Shown here piece after piece: positions 17,699 to 26,810 of a stretch of 64,000 bases of DNA. Each line of letters begins with the position of its first letter. Positions within the stretch are counted from its first letter, which is position 1. This DNA comes from Acinetobacter sp. UBA3106 (GTDB taxonomy: Bacteria; Pseudomonadota; Gammaproteobacteria; Pseudomonadales; Moraxellaceae), in the NCBI GenBank assembly GCA_002365595.1, contig DFAM01000024.1, forward strand, positions 1 through 64,000, given 5' to 3'. The notes under the pieces are model-generated. The model was not told the DNA's origin. It saw only the letters and a list, made by a program, of their open reading frames with translations, and did no database searches. Both the position numbers and the translations under genes were made by a program.

Positions 17699-19132
17699 TT
17701 AATAATTCACAATTTTTGGATGAATTTTTTTAGCAATTGATGGAATAATATCTATCTTTTTAACCCCTCTCAAATCATCTAAAAACGCATTACGCCAGTC
17801 ATTGATATCAAAACGTTTTAATCCATTCATTAGATATTCGTAACGCTCTATACGTTCCGATTTAGACATGGTTAAGGCTGTTTTTAGCCCTTTAATCATA
17901 CTGTCGCAGTTTTCCGGATCGACAATTAAAGCTTCGGACATCTGTTCAGCGGCACCGGTATATTTAGAAAGTATTAAAACACCCGGATCTTCAGGATTTT
18001 GTGCAGCAATAAATTCCTTCGCAACCAGATTCATACCATCACGTAATGAATTGACCCAGCAAATATTAGCCTGCCGATAAATTTTCATTAATTCATCATG
18101 TGAAATCGCGTCATGGGTACAATTAATAGGTAACCAGTTATCCTGAGAAAATTCCTGATTAATCAAATCGACTTTGGATTGCATATCCTCATATAACTCT
18201 TGATAAGCTTTGATTTCCATACGGCACGGACAGGCTATTTGTAAATCGGTAAGGTGCTTATGATATTCAGGATTACTTTGTAGAAATGCTTCCAAGGCAT
18301 CAAATCGTTCAATTAATCCTTTGGAATAATCAATGCGATCAACACTGATAATGGTTTGCTGATCACTTAATTCATCAAATTCAAATACAGTCGAGCTATT
18401 TTTACTGTTTTGTTGCGCGATTTTTTGAATCAGCTCAGGGTTAACTCCAATTGGGTAACATTGAACTGTGACCGGATGATGGTTGAGGGTCAATATATGA
18501 CTGTGCAGTGGATGACTAGCCAAGTAATGACTACATACGTCCATACACTGCTTTTGGTCATGTTTGGTTTGTAAACCCACCACATCATACTGACACAAGT
18601 CTTCAATTAGTAAACGGGCTGTAGGAATGGAGTTCCAGATGTTTAAGCCAGCGAAGGGGATATGCAAGAAAAAGCCAATTCTGTTTTTCATGCCCATTTC
18701 ACGACAATGACGCGCCACACTAAAAAAATGGTAATCATGTACCCAGATCAAATCATCAGGCTCGGCCATCTGTTTGAGCTGTTTGGCAAATAGAAGGTTA
18801 ACATCTTGATAGGTTGTATATTGTTGGGCTTGGTATTCAATTAAATCTGCACGGTCATGCATTGCCGGCCATAAAGTATTATTTGCAAAGCCACAATAAT
18901 AGTTCTGGTACTGCTCTTCAGTTAAAGGGCAAGTCACGTATTCCACACCTTTATATTCGGTCTGGTTAAAATGTGGAGTTTGATGATTTTCAATTTTTTC
19001 ACCATTCCAACCCAGCCAAATTCCGCCAATATCGGCAAGCGCATCTTGTAATGCAACAGCCAGACCGCCAGCCGTCACTTTATCAGGATTAGGTAAACTG
19101 ACACGATTTGATAATATGATTAATCTAGACAT
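17699..19132 (-). CDS. otsA: Trehalose-6-phosphate synthase
   Basis: GT20 glycosyltransferase of 477 residues joining UDP-glucose and glucose-6-phosphate. Seen are the N-terminal LSNRVSLP, the GGLAVAL phosphate loop near residue 22, WVHDYHFF near 130, SVDRIDYSKGL near 262 and the RDGMNLVAKEF stretch near 362, all conserved in OtsA. Its start lies 13 bases inside the end of otsB, so the two are translationally coupled with the phosphatase first. Trehalose protects against osmotic and desiccation stress, a known trait of Acinetobacter. Confidence 0.95.
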   Translation of the reverse strand: MSRLIILSNRVSLPNPDKVTAGGLAVALQDALADIGGIWLGWNGEKIENHQTPHFNQTEYKGVEYVTCPLTEEQYQNYYCGFANNTLWPAMHDRADLIEYQAQQYTTYQDVNLLFAKQLKQMAEPDDLIWVHDYHFFSVARHCREMGMKNRIGFFLHIPFAGLNIWNSIPTARLLIEDLCQYDVVGLQTKHDQKQCMDVCSHYLASHPLHSHILTLNHHPVTVQCYPIGVNPELIQKIAQQNSKNSSTVFEFDELSDQQTIISVDRIDYSKGLIERFDALEAFLQSNPEYHKHLTDLQIACPCRMEIKAYQELYEDMQSKVDLINQEFSQDNWLPINCTHDAISHDELMKIYRQANICWVNSLRDGMNLVAKEFIAAQNPEDPGVLILSKYTGAAEQMSEALIVDPENCDSMIKGLKTALTMSKSERIERYEYLMNGLKRFDINDWRNAFLDDLRGVKKIDIIPSIAKKIHPKIVNY

Positions 19133-19968
19133 GCTTTTTCTCCATCTGATACTTGAGACTGTCTTAAAAAACCTGTTTTTAAGAATTGTGAAAATAAATT
19201 AAGAAAGTCAGCGACATCAGCAACATCTTTAAGTCGATAATGGGCATGAGTAGGTTCTGAACCGACTTTTATACTAATTCCCTGATACTGATTTATAGTC
19301 TTGAAACCGGATTCGTCTGTGATGTCATCTCCAATAAAAATAGGTAAAACATGATTGAAATTTAAATAGTCCAATATCGTTTGAATAGCCTGTCCCTTAT
19401 CAGCCTGCTTGGGCACTAATTCAAATACATATTTACCCTCATTGATCTTAAAGCCTGGATAACTGTCCAGTACTTCTTCAGCAATTGTTTTTGCAATCTC
19501 AGCAAGCTCGGGACATTGACGATAATGTAGAGCAACCGAATAACTCTTGTTTTCAATTAACAATTGACGATAGGGTTCACAGCGTTTTTGAATGTCTTGT
19601 TGAAGTAAAGAAAAATTAATTTCATCGCTAGAAATGTTGAATTGAGTATGTTCATCCATTTTTATTTCTAGCCCATGCGTGCCCGCAATCGGCAGCTCTA
19701 AAGGAAATAATAATTTTGAGGCGATCTCGACTGAACGTCCGGTAAGAAAAATTACTGAAACATTCAAATCACTTAATTGTTGTAAAGTTTTTAAAGTCGT
19801 TTGTGGAATATAGCTTTGAGCTGGATCTGGATGAAACTCTGAAAGGGTTCCATCAATATCCAGAAATAAACAGTACTGTTTATCAGTAGCTAAGCAAGGG
19901 AGAATAAGCTGTAACAAATTATTAGAATAATGTTGATTGTCGGGATAATAAGAATCAGATCTACACAT
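19120..19968 (-). CDS. otsB: Trehalose-6-phosphate phosphatase
   Basis: HAD-superfamily phosphatase of 282 residues. The nucleophile motif LFLDIDGTLSEF is near residue 36, motif II FLTGR near 75 and the acidic motif IGDDITDESGF near 218. It removes phosphate from trehalose-6-phosphate made by OtsA. First gene of the otsBA pair, with a 1-kb AT-rich region upstream that must contain its promoter; no single promoter stands out by eye. Confidence 0.94.
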   Translation of the reverse strand: MCRSDSYYPDNQHYSNNLLQLILPCLATDKQYCLFLDIDGTLSEFHPDPAQSYIPQTTLKTLQQLSDLNVSVIFLTGRSVEIASKLLFPLELPIAGTHGLEIKMDEHTQFNISSDEINFSLLQQDIQKRCEPYRQLLIENKSYSVALHYRQCPELAEIAKTIAEEVLDSYPGFKINEGKYVFELVPKQADKGQAIQTILDYLNFNHVLPIFIGDDITDESGFKTINQYQGISIKVGSEPTHAHYRLKDVADVADFLNLFSQFLKTGFLRQSQVSDGEKACLD

Positions 19969-20999
19969 ATTTAATGTCTATTAATTATTCAATTGATTTA
20001 TAAATATCATTAAAAAAATAATTAGGGTATTAAAATATTATTAAAACTACATAAAATAAATAAATTTTACATAATTTATTCTTATTCTTTTTTGGTAAGC
20101 TGCTTTAGACAGGCCAGTAAATACTTAAACTTGAGCCTTTAAAATGCTAAAAATGAGTATTAAGTCACATTTTTTCTATTTTTTTACTTTTAATAAAGGA
20201 TGAAAAATACCTGCAAAGTTAGTGAAAAATTAAACTTTAAGCCTTGAATTTTAAATAATAAATACATGAAAAATAAAGTAATAAACAATATTAATTAATA
20301 CTCTATTCCAGCAAAGTTACAGTGCATATAAATTGCGTTACAAGAAGGTACATTGACCTATATTTGTTGTAATGCAATATTTTCTCTGTACACGAAATAT
20401 CAAATTTTATTATTTACAATTCTGAAACATAGTTATCTGATAATTTTATTATTGGTCTTATTTTGAAATAGTTATTTCAAAATATTGTAAATAAGGTTTA
20501 ATTTGAGATTGTGTTTAAATTAACAAATAATTTTTTACTTTATAATAAGGAGTATAATTTTATTACTATCTATTATTGCGAATTATGCACTTTTTTATAT
20601 TAGTTATAAGTTCATTTTGCTTTATAGATATTTTAAAATAGAAATTTAAATAAAGATGACTTTAGAAAAAAATATTGTGATGGTATTTAGCTGGTTTAAT
20701 TTGCGATTGAGTGGAATCTGAATAAAATTTCAATCCTATTAATCCAGATCAAGCTGATTACTTTACTAGATGGCTAATAAAATATGTAGAAACAAAGGGA
20801 TATATGAATATTCAGTTATTTCAAATAATTGAACAATAATCTGAGTTAATTCATAAGATTAGATTGTCTTTCTGGATAGTTGAAACCACGGAAATTCAGC
20901 TATGGAGGTTATTTAAAAATACGTTTTTAAATAGTTAAAACAAAATTTTTATAAGATGTCGTTAAATCAATACCAACATGTTTAAACAGGGTGAAGAGC
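19969..20999. other. One-kilobase AT-rich spacer with two long palindromes
   Basis: No coding frame is convincing here. TATTTTGAAATA-GT-TATTTCAAAATA (20459-20484) is a perfect 12-base-arm palindrome, and TATTTAAAAA-TACG-TTTTTAAATA (20910-20933) is perfect over 10 bases. The first resembles a protein-binding site more than a terminator because its spacer is only two bases. The region contains the otsBA promoter on one strand and that of the small downstream gene on the other. Confidence 0.45.
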
Positions 21000-21269
21000 A
21001 TGAAAATGCAAAATGAATTATGTAGTTTAGAACAAATTTATAATTTTTTACTTATGCGTCCTTATTTCCATAAAAATACCCAGTTTGAGAAGCTAAAAGA
21101 ATTTTTTTATGAAATCCATGAAATGGATGGCGGTTTTTTTGAGGTTAAGAATTCTTATAGCTTTTTGGGAAAATTTAACGGTATCCAAAAAGTAATCGAT
21201 TCAAGCCACTCTCCTGATTTTCTTGATAAAAAATTATTTTTACAATGGGTACTTAGACAGATAAATTAA
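21000..21269 (+). CDS. Small hypothetical protein
   Basis: 89 residues, not recognised. ATG at 21000 follows AGGGTGAAGAG; a GTG nine bases earlier is less likely. The protein is aromatic-rich (YNFLLMRPYFHKN, EFFYEIHEMDGGFFEV) and ends in VLRQIN, without signal peptide or membrane segment, so it is probably cytoplasmic. It is 50 bases upstream of a small lipoprotein gene and could share its transcript. Codon use is AT-rich, like the spacer around it. Confidence 0.6.
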   Translation: MKMQNELCSLEQIYNFLLMRPYFHKNTQFEKLKEFFYEIHEMDGGFFEVKNSYSFLGKFNGIQKVIDSSHSPDFLDKKLFLQWVLRQIN

Positions 21270-21319
21270 TGACGAGTTAAAAACATTTTTATGATCTTTG
21301 CCTTAGGGATGAAATAAAT

Positions 21320-21658
21320 ATGATCAAGAAAAATATATTCTTTGTAGCCATGGCACTGTTAGGGCTTGCGGGATGTCAAACTCATAGCACAGATAAAGAT
21401 TCCTTTATCATGATTACAAAATCATTAGGAACCAAACAGTGTTCCGAAGTCAATGCTGAAGATCAGCTTCAGCAACTTAAAGCTGAATTAGAACAGGCAA
21501 ATATTAAAGTTTTTGCTGCTGAAATTGGTAGTGATCAAATGATGCATGTCACTTTATGTGGTGCTGCAGATGGGAAAATGGCGATTTTTAAGGTAAAACA
21601 TAATACCTTGAATACAGTTGAAAAAATGGGTTATCAGCTCAAAAAGGCTGATGAATAG
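21320..21658 (+). CDS. Small putative lipoprotein
   Basis: 112 residues with a type II signal peptide: MIKK, a hydrophobic core and the lipobox LAGC, so Cys19 would be lipidated. The mature part has two further cysteines (KQCSEV and TLCGAA), placed so that a disulfide is possible, and is a small alpha/beta domain by appearance. Envelope location is inferred from the signal; function is unknown. A bidirectional terminator follows. Confidence 0.75.
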   Translation: MIKKNIFFVAMALLGLAGCQTHSTDKDSFIMITKSLGTKQCSEVNAEDQLQQLKAELEQANIKVFAAEIGSDQMMHVTLCGAADGKMAIFKVKHNTLNTVEKMGYQLKKADE

Positions 21659-21754
21659 TTATTGTCGATTTATTTTGTAGTAAGCACCCGTCCAAAATCT
21701 CAGGCAAAGCGCTAAGTAGCGCCGTCGCATAGGTTGTTTGTGAGGTGCAAATAG

Positions 21755-21780
21755 AAAAGCGACTTCTTGAAGTCGCTTTT
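21755..21780. terminator. Bidirectional terminator
   Basis: AAAAGCGACTTC and GAAGTCGCTTTT form a 12-base perfect stem with a minimal loop, flanked by A and T runs, between the convergent lipoprotein and DUF2147 genes. A smaller GCGCT/AGCGC hairpin lies about 40 bases earlier. Confidence 0.88.
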
Positions 21781-21801
21781 ATTTGATTGAATCAGGTGTT
21801 T

Positions 21802-22245
21802 TTAATTGGTGCGTATCCAGGTCTGGCTGCGGCCAAGTGCGGAAACCCCAATATAGCCCCGACCACTTAAAGTTTTACCATCTTCAGAGAGTTTGGCATT
21901 AAAACTATAGGTTTTACCATTTTTAGGGTCAGTAATTTTGCCACCATCGTAACTGCGGGTTCCGGTTTTTTTCAATCCAGTGACGATTTGGATTCCTTGT
22001 AAAGGTTTATTGTAGAATTTACCCTTACATTTATTGCATTTTTGGCTTTCACTATCTTCCAGTACATCTACAATTTTTGCTGAAAGTACACCATTTGATG
22101 TTTCAGTAAATTGAACGACAGATAGTGGTTTTTTGGTTACATCGTCAATGGTTTTCCATTTGGTCCCATGTAATGGATCAGCAGCCAAAGCTAGGGTGGA
22201 AACAAGAGACAGTCCGAGTATACTTAGCGTTGTTTTTATCATCAT
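21802..22245 (-). CDS. DUF2147 family exported protein
   Basis: 147 residues with a Sec signal peptide ending ALA-AD near residue 22. The mature part has the DUF2147 features: GTKWKTIDDVTKKPLSVVQF near the start, a CNKCKGKF cysteine pair, PLQGIQIVTGLKK, and the closing GYIGVSALGRSQTWIR. Two adjacent ATG codons (22245, 22242) both suit the GAGGT ribosome binding site. The family is periplasmic and common in Acinetobacter; its reaction is not known. The CxxC pair could bind metal or form a disulfide. Confidence 0.85.
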   Translation of the reverse strand: MMIKTTLSILGLSLVSTLALAADPLHGTKWKTIDDVTKKPLSVVQFTETSNGVLSAKIVDVLEDSESQKCNKCKGKFYNKPLQGIQIVTGLKKTGTRSYDGGKITDPKNGKTYSFNAKLSEDGKTLSGRGYIGVSALGRSQTWIRTN

Positions 22246-22835
22246 TTGACCTCAACTGATTTGAGTAAACCTTTTTTGTAGAAACAATTAAAGCCGGAAT
22301 TCAATTCCAGACTTCAACAGGTACAAAATGCAGGTTTGCAGTTTGTAGCTACAAGCTTATTTAAATATTTAGTATGTATTGTGGAAATTTCTATGAGCTT
22401 ATGTTTTGAACACTTTAATTTAGTGTAATTTTTATTTTATTTTTCTACATAATTTGCTGGAAATTTACTTTGTTTCACAATTCATGATTCAGTTCCACAT
22501 CATTTTTTTGTGACGTAGATGAAGTAAGACTTAACTATTTGATGAAGTGTTTGGAAGTTTTTGACTGAACTTTTAACTGAATAGGGTCTTATCTAAGTTG
22601 TCCTATTTTAGGTATTTCTTATAAATAGGTGAGAAGCACAGACAAAAGTTATCAATCAGGTAAAATCCCTTTATAATACCCTCCATCCTTTCTAGGGGTC
22701 AGTCGTTTGCTAGGGTATACGAATGGCACTAGTCACACTATTTTTTAAGTCAATTTCTGATCTGGAATTCGGCTTATATTTTATTTTTTGATTTTTATGT
22801 GTTGCACTGACACATAAGAACAGTTAGGTGCCCGC
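22246..22835. promoter_or_regulatory. 590-base divergent region with a candidate promoter for the OsmC-YcaO gene
   Basis: Plus-strand TTATCA (22649-22654), a 17-base spacer and TATAAT (22672-22677) form a good sigma-70 type promoter that would leave a leader of about 150 bases. A perfect TTGTAGCTACAA palindrome is at 22343-22354. I see no coding frame in the stretch. Confidence 0.45.
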
Positions 22836-25034
22836 ATGGAAATTAAGGTCAATTATCTTGACAACCTTCGACAAGAAGCCAAGTTCGATGATTTCACGGT
22901 AATCGCCGATCAACCCATTCGCTATAAAGGCGACGGTTCAGCGCCAGGTCCATTTGACTATTTTCTCGCCTCGTCAGCCTTATGTGCAGCTTACTTTGTA
23001 AAAGTGTACTGTGCGGCACGTGATATTCCGACTGATAACATCCGTTTGTCGCAGAACAATATTGTTGACCCGGAAAACCGTTATAAGCAGATTTTTAAAA
23101 TTCAGGTTGAATTGCCAGCCGATATTTCCGAAAAAGACCGCCAAGGTATTTTGCGCTCCATTGATCGCTGTACGGTAAAGAAAGTGATCCAAACCGGTCC
23201 AGAATTTGTGATCGAAGAAGTAGAAAGTATTGATGCCGATGCACAAGCCTTGCTGATGCCGAGCTTGACTTCAGAAAGCAGCACCTATATTCCCGGTAAA
23301 GATCTGCCTTTAGAAGAAACCATCGCCAATATGTCCGGTATTATGGCAAATCTGGGGATGAAGATTGAAATCGCATCATGGCGCAACATTGTACCGAATG
23401 TATGGTCTTTACATATTCGCGATGCACAGTCTCCGATGTGCTTTACCAACGGTAAAGGTGCGACCAAAGAAAGTGCTTTGGCTTCGGCACTCGGTGAATT
23501 TATTGAACGCTTGAACTGCAACTTTTTCTACAACGACCAGTTCTGGGGGCAAGATATTGCCAATGCTGAATTTTTGCATTACCCGGATGAAAAATGGTTC
23601 CAGCCAGGTCCAAATGGGGAATTGCCGAAAGAAATTCTTGATGAATACACTTTAGAAATTTATAACTCTGAAGATGAACTGCTCGGCACACATTTATATG
23701 ATACCAACTCGGGCAATACTGCGCGCGGCATCTGCTCATTGCCATTTGTACGCCATTCAGATGGTGAGACGGTTTATTTTCCCTCTAACCTGATTGAAAA
23801 CTTATATCTCTCTAATGGTATGAGTGCAGGGAATACCTTGGCTGAAGCCCAGGTCCAGTGTTTATCTGAAATTTTTGAGCGCGCCGTTAAACGCGAAATT
23901 TTAGAAGGTGAAATCGCACTGCCAGATGTCCCTGAACATGTACTGGCAAAATATCCAAAAATTGTTGAAGGGATCAAAGGTCTGGAAGAACAGGGCTTCC
24001 CGGTACTGGTTAAGGATGCTTCTTTAGGTGGCCAGTACCCGGTAATGTGCGTGACCTTGATGAACCCACGTACTGGCGGTGTATTTGCTTCTTTCGGTGC
24101 ACATCCGAAACTGGAAGTGGCTCTGGAACGCAGCCTCACTGAATTGCTACAAGGCCGTAGTTTTGAAGGCCTGAATGATCTGCCTAAACCGACATTCAGC
24201 ACTAACGCCGTTACCGAGCCGAATAACTTTGTCGAGCACTTTATCGACTCTAGCGGTGTCGTGTCATGGCGTTTCTTTAGTGCCAAGTCTGACTACCCGT
24301 TTGTGGAGTGGGATTTCACCAATGAAGGCCAAAACAGTAATGCTGAGGAAGCCGCGACCCTGTTCGGCATTCTTGAAGATATGGGCAAAGGAGTATACAT
24401 GGCCGTGTACGAGCATTTAGGTGCAACAGCTTGCCGTATCTTGGTCCCTGGTTATTCTGAAATTTATCTGGTTGAAGATTTAATTTGGGATAACACCAAC
24501 AAGGCATTATTGTTCCGTGAAGATATCCTGAACCTGCATCGTCTGAATGAAGACCAGCTGGTGGCTTTGGTTGAACGTCTGGAAGAAGTTGAAGTAGATG
24601 ATTACACCGAGATTAGTACTTTAATCGGTATCGAATTTGACGACAATACGGTTTGGGGACAGCTCACCATTTTAGAGCTAAAACTATTGATTTATATTGC
24701 GTTGCAAGAGTTTGAAGAAGCCAAAGAATTGGTTGAAACTTTCCTGCAATACAACACCAACACAGTCGAGCGTGGCTTGTTCTATCAGTGCATGAATGTA
24801 GTGCTGGAAGTAGAACTTGACGATGACATGGATCTGAATGACTACGAAGCCAATTTCCGCCGTATGTTTGGTGATGAACGTATGGATGCGGTGATCGGCT
24901 CGATGGACGGAAGCATCCGTTTTTATGGCCTCACTGAAACCAGCATGCAACTTGAAGGTTTAGATCGTCATTTACGTCTGATCGACAGCTATAAAAAACT
25001 GCATGCAGCACGAGGCAGAACGCTAGCAAAATAA
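22836..25034 (+). CDS. OsmC domain fused to YcaO domain
   Basis: 732 residues. The first 140 resemble OsmC (YKGDGSAPGPFDYFLASSALCAA with a conserved Cys region, then ARDIPTD). Residues of about 160-580 are a YcaO domain with the ATP-binding motif GKGATKESALASALGEFIER, whose E-x3-E and R residues contact nucleotide and magnesium. A helical C-terminal part (about 590-732) is like the tail of E. coli YcaO. YcaO enzymes activate amide bonds with ATP; the E. coli stand-alone protein has been linked to ribosomal protein S12 methylthiolation. No substrate peptide or partner cyclase gene is nearby, so this is not a bacteriocin cluster. The fused form occurs in several gammaproteobacteria. Confidence 0.88.
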   Translation: MEIKVNYLDNLRQEAKFDDFTVIADQPIRYKGDGSAPGPFDYFLASSALCAAYFVKVYCAARDIPTDNIRLSQNNIVDPENRYKQIFKIQVELPADISEKDRQGILRSIDRCTVKKVIQTGPEFVIEEVESIDADAQALLMPSLTSESSTYIPGKDLPLEETIANMSGIMANLGMKIEIASWRNIVPNVWSLHIRDAQSPMCFTNGKGATKESALASALGEFIERLNCNFFYNDQFWGQDIANAEFLHYPDEKWFQPGPNGELPKEILDEYTLEIYNSEDELLGTHLYDTNSGNTARGICSLPFVRHSDGETVYFPSNLIENLYLSNGMSAGNTLAEAQVQCLSEIFERAVKREILEGEIALPDVPEHVLAKYPKIVEGIKGLEEQGFPVLVKDASLGGQYPVMCVTLMNPRTGGVFASFGAHPKLEVALERSLTELLQGRSFEGLNDLPKPTFSTNAVTEPNNFVEHFIDSSGVVSWRFFSAKSDYPFVEWDFTNEGQNSNAEEAATLFGILEDMGKGVYMAVYEHLGATACRILVPGYSEIYLVEDLIWDNTNKALLFREDILNLHRLNEDQLVALVERLEEVEVDDYTEISTLIGIEFDDNTVWGQLTILELKLLIYIALQEFEEAKELVETFLQYNTNTVERGLFYQCMNVVLEVELDDDMDLNDYEANFRRMFGDERMDAVIGSMDGSIRFYGLTETSMQLEGLDRHLRLIDSYKKLHAARGRTLAK

Positions 25035-25080
25035 AGTCATTAATAAAGACTTCAGCTTTTTCGCTAAGGCTGATTTCAGC

Positions 25081-25119
25081 AAGAAAACGGCTTATTCATC
25101 ATGAATAAGCCGTTTTCTT
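25081..25119 (+). terminator. Intrinsic terminator after the OsmC-YcaO gene
   Basis: AAGAAAACGGCTTATTCAT pairs with ATGAATAAGCCGTTTTCTT around a single central base (effective loop of a few bases), a 19-base stem ending in a T run. Confidence 0.9.
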
Positions 25120-25364
25120 TTGTATGTAGTTTAGAACAATCATTTTTGTACCGTTGAATCATGGATCAGACGTAAGCTAAAGAAATGATCAGAAAAAGAG
25201 CATTCTGTATAAGAGCTTTATTAATTTTGGCTGGAATAACTGACTGATTTCTTATCCATTTTAGCGCATAGATTATTTTTGGTACGCTGATAGATTTAAG
25301 TGATAGCTTTATAAATTAAAAATAATTAAGAAAATACAATGATTTAATTTTAAAAAATAAATAT

Positions 25365-25380
25365 TGGCATACAATTTGAA
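25365..25380 (+). promoter_or_regulatory. Near-match sigma-54 site before urtA
   Basis: TGGCATACAATTTGAA has the -24 GG and correct spacing, but GA instead of GC at -12. It is 55 bases before the urtA ATG. Less certain than the other sites in this window, listed because urea uptake is usually nitrogen-controlled. Confidence 0.35.
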
Positions 25381-25434
25381 TGCACTCTCCCGGATTCACT
25401 AAAAATATCTTAAAAAGGTTTGGAGAGACATAAC

Positions 25435-26715
25435 ATGTTCCAACAAAAACAATTTTCAAAAAGTTTACTTGCTGTAGCAATGATGGGGAGTATGGTATTG
25501 ACCGGTTGCTCTAAACCGGCAGAAAAGGCAGAAGCACCGGCAATTGAAGCCCAGGCACCGGCTGCAAGTGGCGATACCATTAAAGTGGGGATTCTTCACT
25601 CACTATCAGGGACTATGGCCATTTCAGAAACCTCTTTGAAAGACACCGCACTGATGGCCATTAATGAAATTAATGCCAATGGCGGGGTGATGGGGAAAAA
25701 ACTAGAACCTGTAGTGGTTGATCCGGCATCGAACTGGCCACTTTTTGCTGAAAAAGCCCGTCAGTTGATTACTCAAGACAAAGTTGCCGTCATTTTTGGT
25801 TGCTGGACCTCGGTTTCACGTAAATCTGTATTACCTGTAGTGGAAGAGCTGAACGGCTTATTGTTCTATCCGGTTCAATACGAAGGCCAGGAACAATCTA
25901 AAAATATTTTTTATACCGGTGCCGCACCTAACCAGCAAGCGATTCCGGCTGTTGAATACCTGATGAGCGAAGAAGGCGGTAAGGCGCAACGTTTTGTATT
26001 GTTAGGTACAGACTATGTCTACCCTCGAACCACCAATAAAATTTTACGGGCTTTCCTGAAGTCTAAAGGCATTGCCGATGCAGACATCATGGAAGAGTAC
26101 ACGCCATTCGGGCATAGCAATTATCAAACCATTGTAGGCAATGTGAAAAAATTTGCTGCAGGTAAGAAAACGGCAGTGATCTCGACCATCAACGGCGACT
26201 CCAACGTACCTTTCTATCGTGAACTGGGTAACCAGGGCATTAAAGCTGCAGATATTCCAGTCATGGCATTCTCGGTGGGTGAAGAAGAACTCCGTGGTAT
26301 TGATACCAAGCCACTGGTTGGACATCTGGCAGCATGGAACTATTTCATGTCGGTTAAAAATCCGAAAAATACTGAGTTTATTGGCAAAATGAAACAGTAT
26401 GCGGTGGAATACAAATTGCCGAATGCAGACAAGTTTGTTACCAATGACCCGATGGAAGCGACTTATGTCGGCATCAACATGTGGAAACAGGCGGTTGAAA
26501 AAGCCGGTTCGACCGATGTTGATAAAGTCCGTGAAGCAATGGCAGGACAGTCTTTTGATGCGCCTTCAGGTTATAAGCTGCAAATGGATGCAAGCAACCA
26601 TCATTTACATAAACCGGTGATGATTGGTCAGATTCGTGGCGATGGCCAGTTTGATGTGGTCTACAAGACACCAAAAACCATTCCAGCTGAGCCTTGGAGC
26701 CCATATATTAAATAA
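25435..26715 (+). CDS. urtA: Urea ABC transporter substrate-binding protein
   Basis: 426 residues. A lipoprotein signal ends in VLTGC with Cys25 as lipidation site, so the binding protein is probably anchored to a membrane; many UrtA proteins instead carry a Tat signal. An Ala/Pro/Glu-rich linker leads to the periplasmic binding fold starting IKVGILHSLSGTMAISE, typical of UrtA/FmdD. VIFGCWTSVSRKSVLPVVEE and LFYPVQYEGQE are family signatures of the urea site. ATG at 25435 follows GGAGAG; a TTG upstream is rejected. First gene of urtABCDE, with a terminator hairpin behind it. Confidence 0.93.
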   Translation: MFQQKQFSKSLLAVAMMGSMVLTGCSKPAEKAEAPAIEAQAPAASGDTIKVGILHSLSGTMAISETSLKDTALMAINEINANGGVMGKKLEPVVVDPASNWPLFAEKARQLITQDKVAVIFGCWTSVSRKSVLPVVEELNGLLFYPVQYEGQEQSKNIFYTGAAPNQQAIPAVEYLMSEEGGKAQRFVLLGTDYVYPRTTNKILRAFLKSKGIADADIMEEYTPFGHSNYQTIVGNVKKFAAGKKTAVISTINGDSNVPFYRELGNQGIKAADIPVMAFSVGEEELRGIDTKPLVGHLAAWNYFMSVKNPKNTEFIGKMKQYAVEYKLPNADKFVTNDPMEATYVGINMWKQAVEKAGSTDVDKVREAMAGQSFDAPSGYKLQMDASNHHLHKPVMIGQIRGDGQFDVVYKTPKTIPAEPWSPYIK

Positions 26716-26725
26716 TGCTCTCTCT

Positions 26726-26753
26726 AGCCTGCTGCGTTGGCAGCAGGCTTTTT
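26726..26753 (+). terminator. Terminator/attenuator between urtA and urtB
   Basis: AGCCTGCTGC-GTTG-GCAGCAGGCT followed by TTTTTC is a textbook intrinsic terminator inside the operon. It likely lets UrtA be made in excess over the membrane and ATPase subunits. Confidence 0.88.
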
Positions 26754-26810
26754 CTTGATTTTCATTTCCCGTTTGGGACAGCTTTATCTTTATAAATAGG
26801 GAGGACACGA

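Noticed and set aside
22836..25034. Thiazole/oxazole peptide (RiPP) cluster around the YcaO protein
   Set aside because: No precursor peptide, dehydrogenase, E1-like partner or export gene lies nearby, and the OsmC fusion is a stand-alone form.
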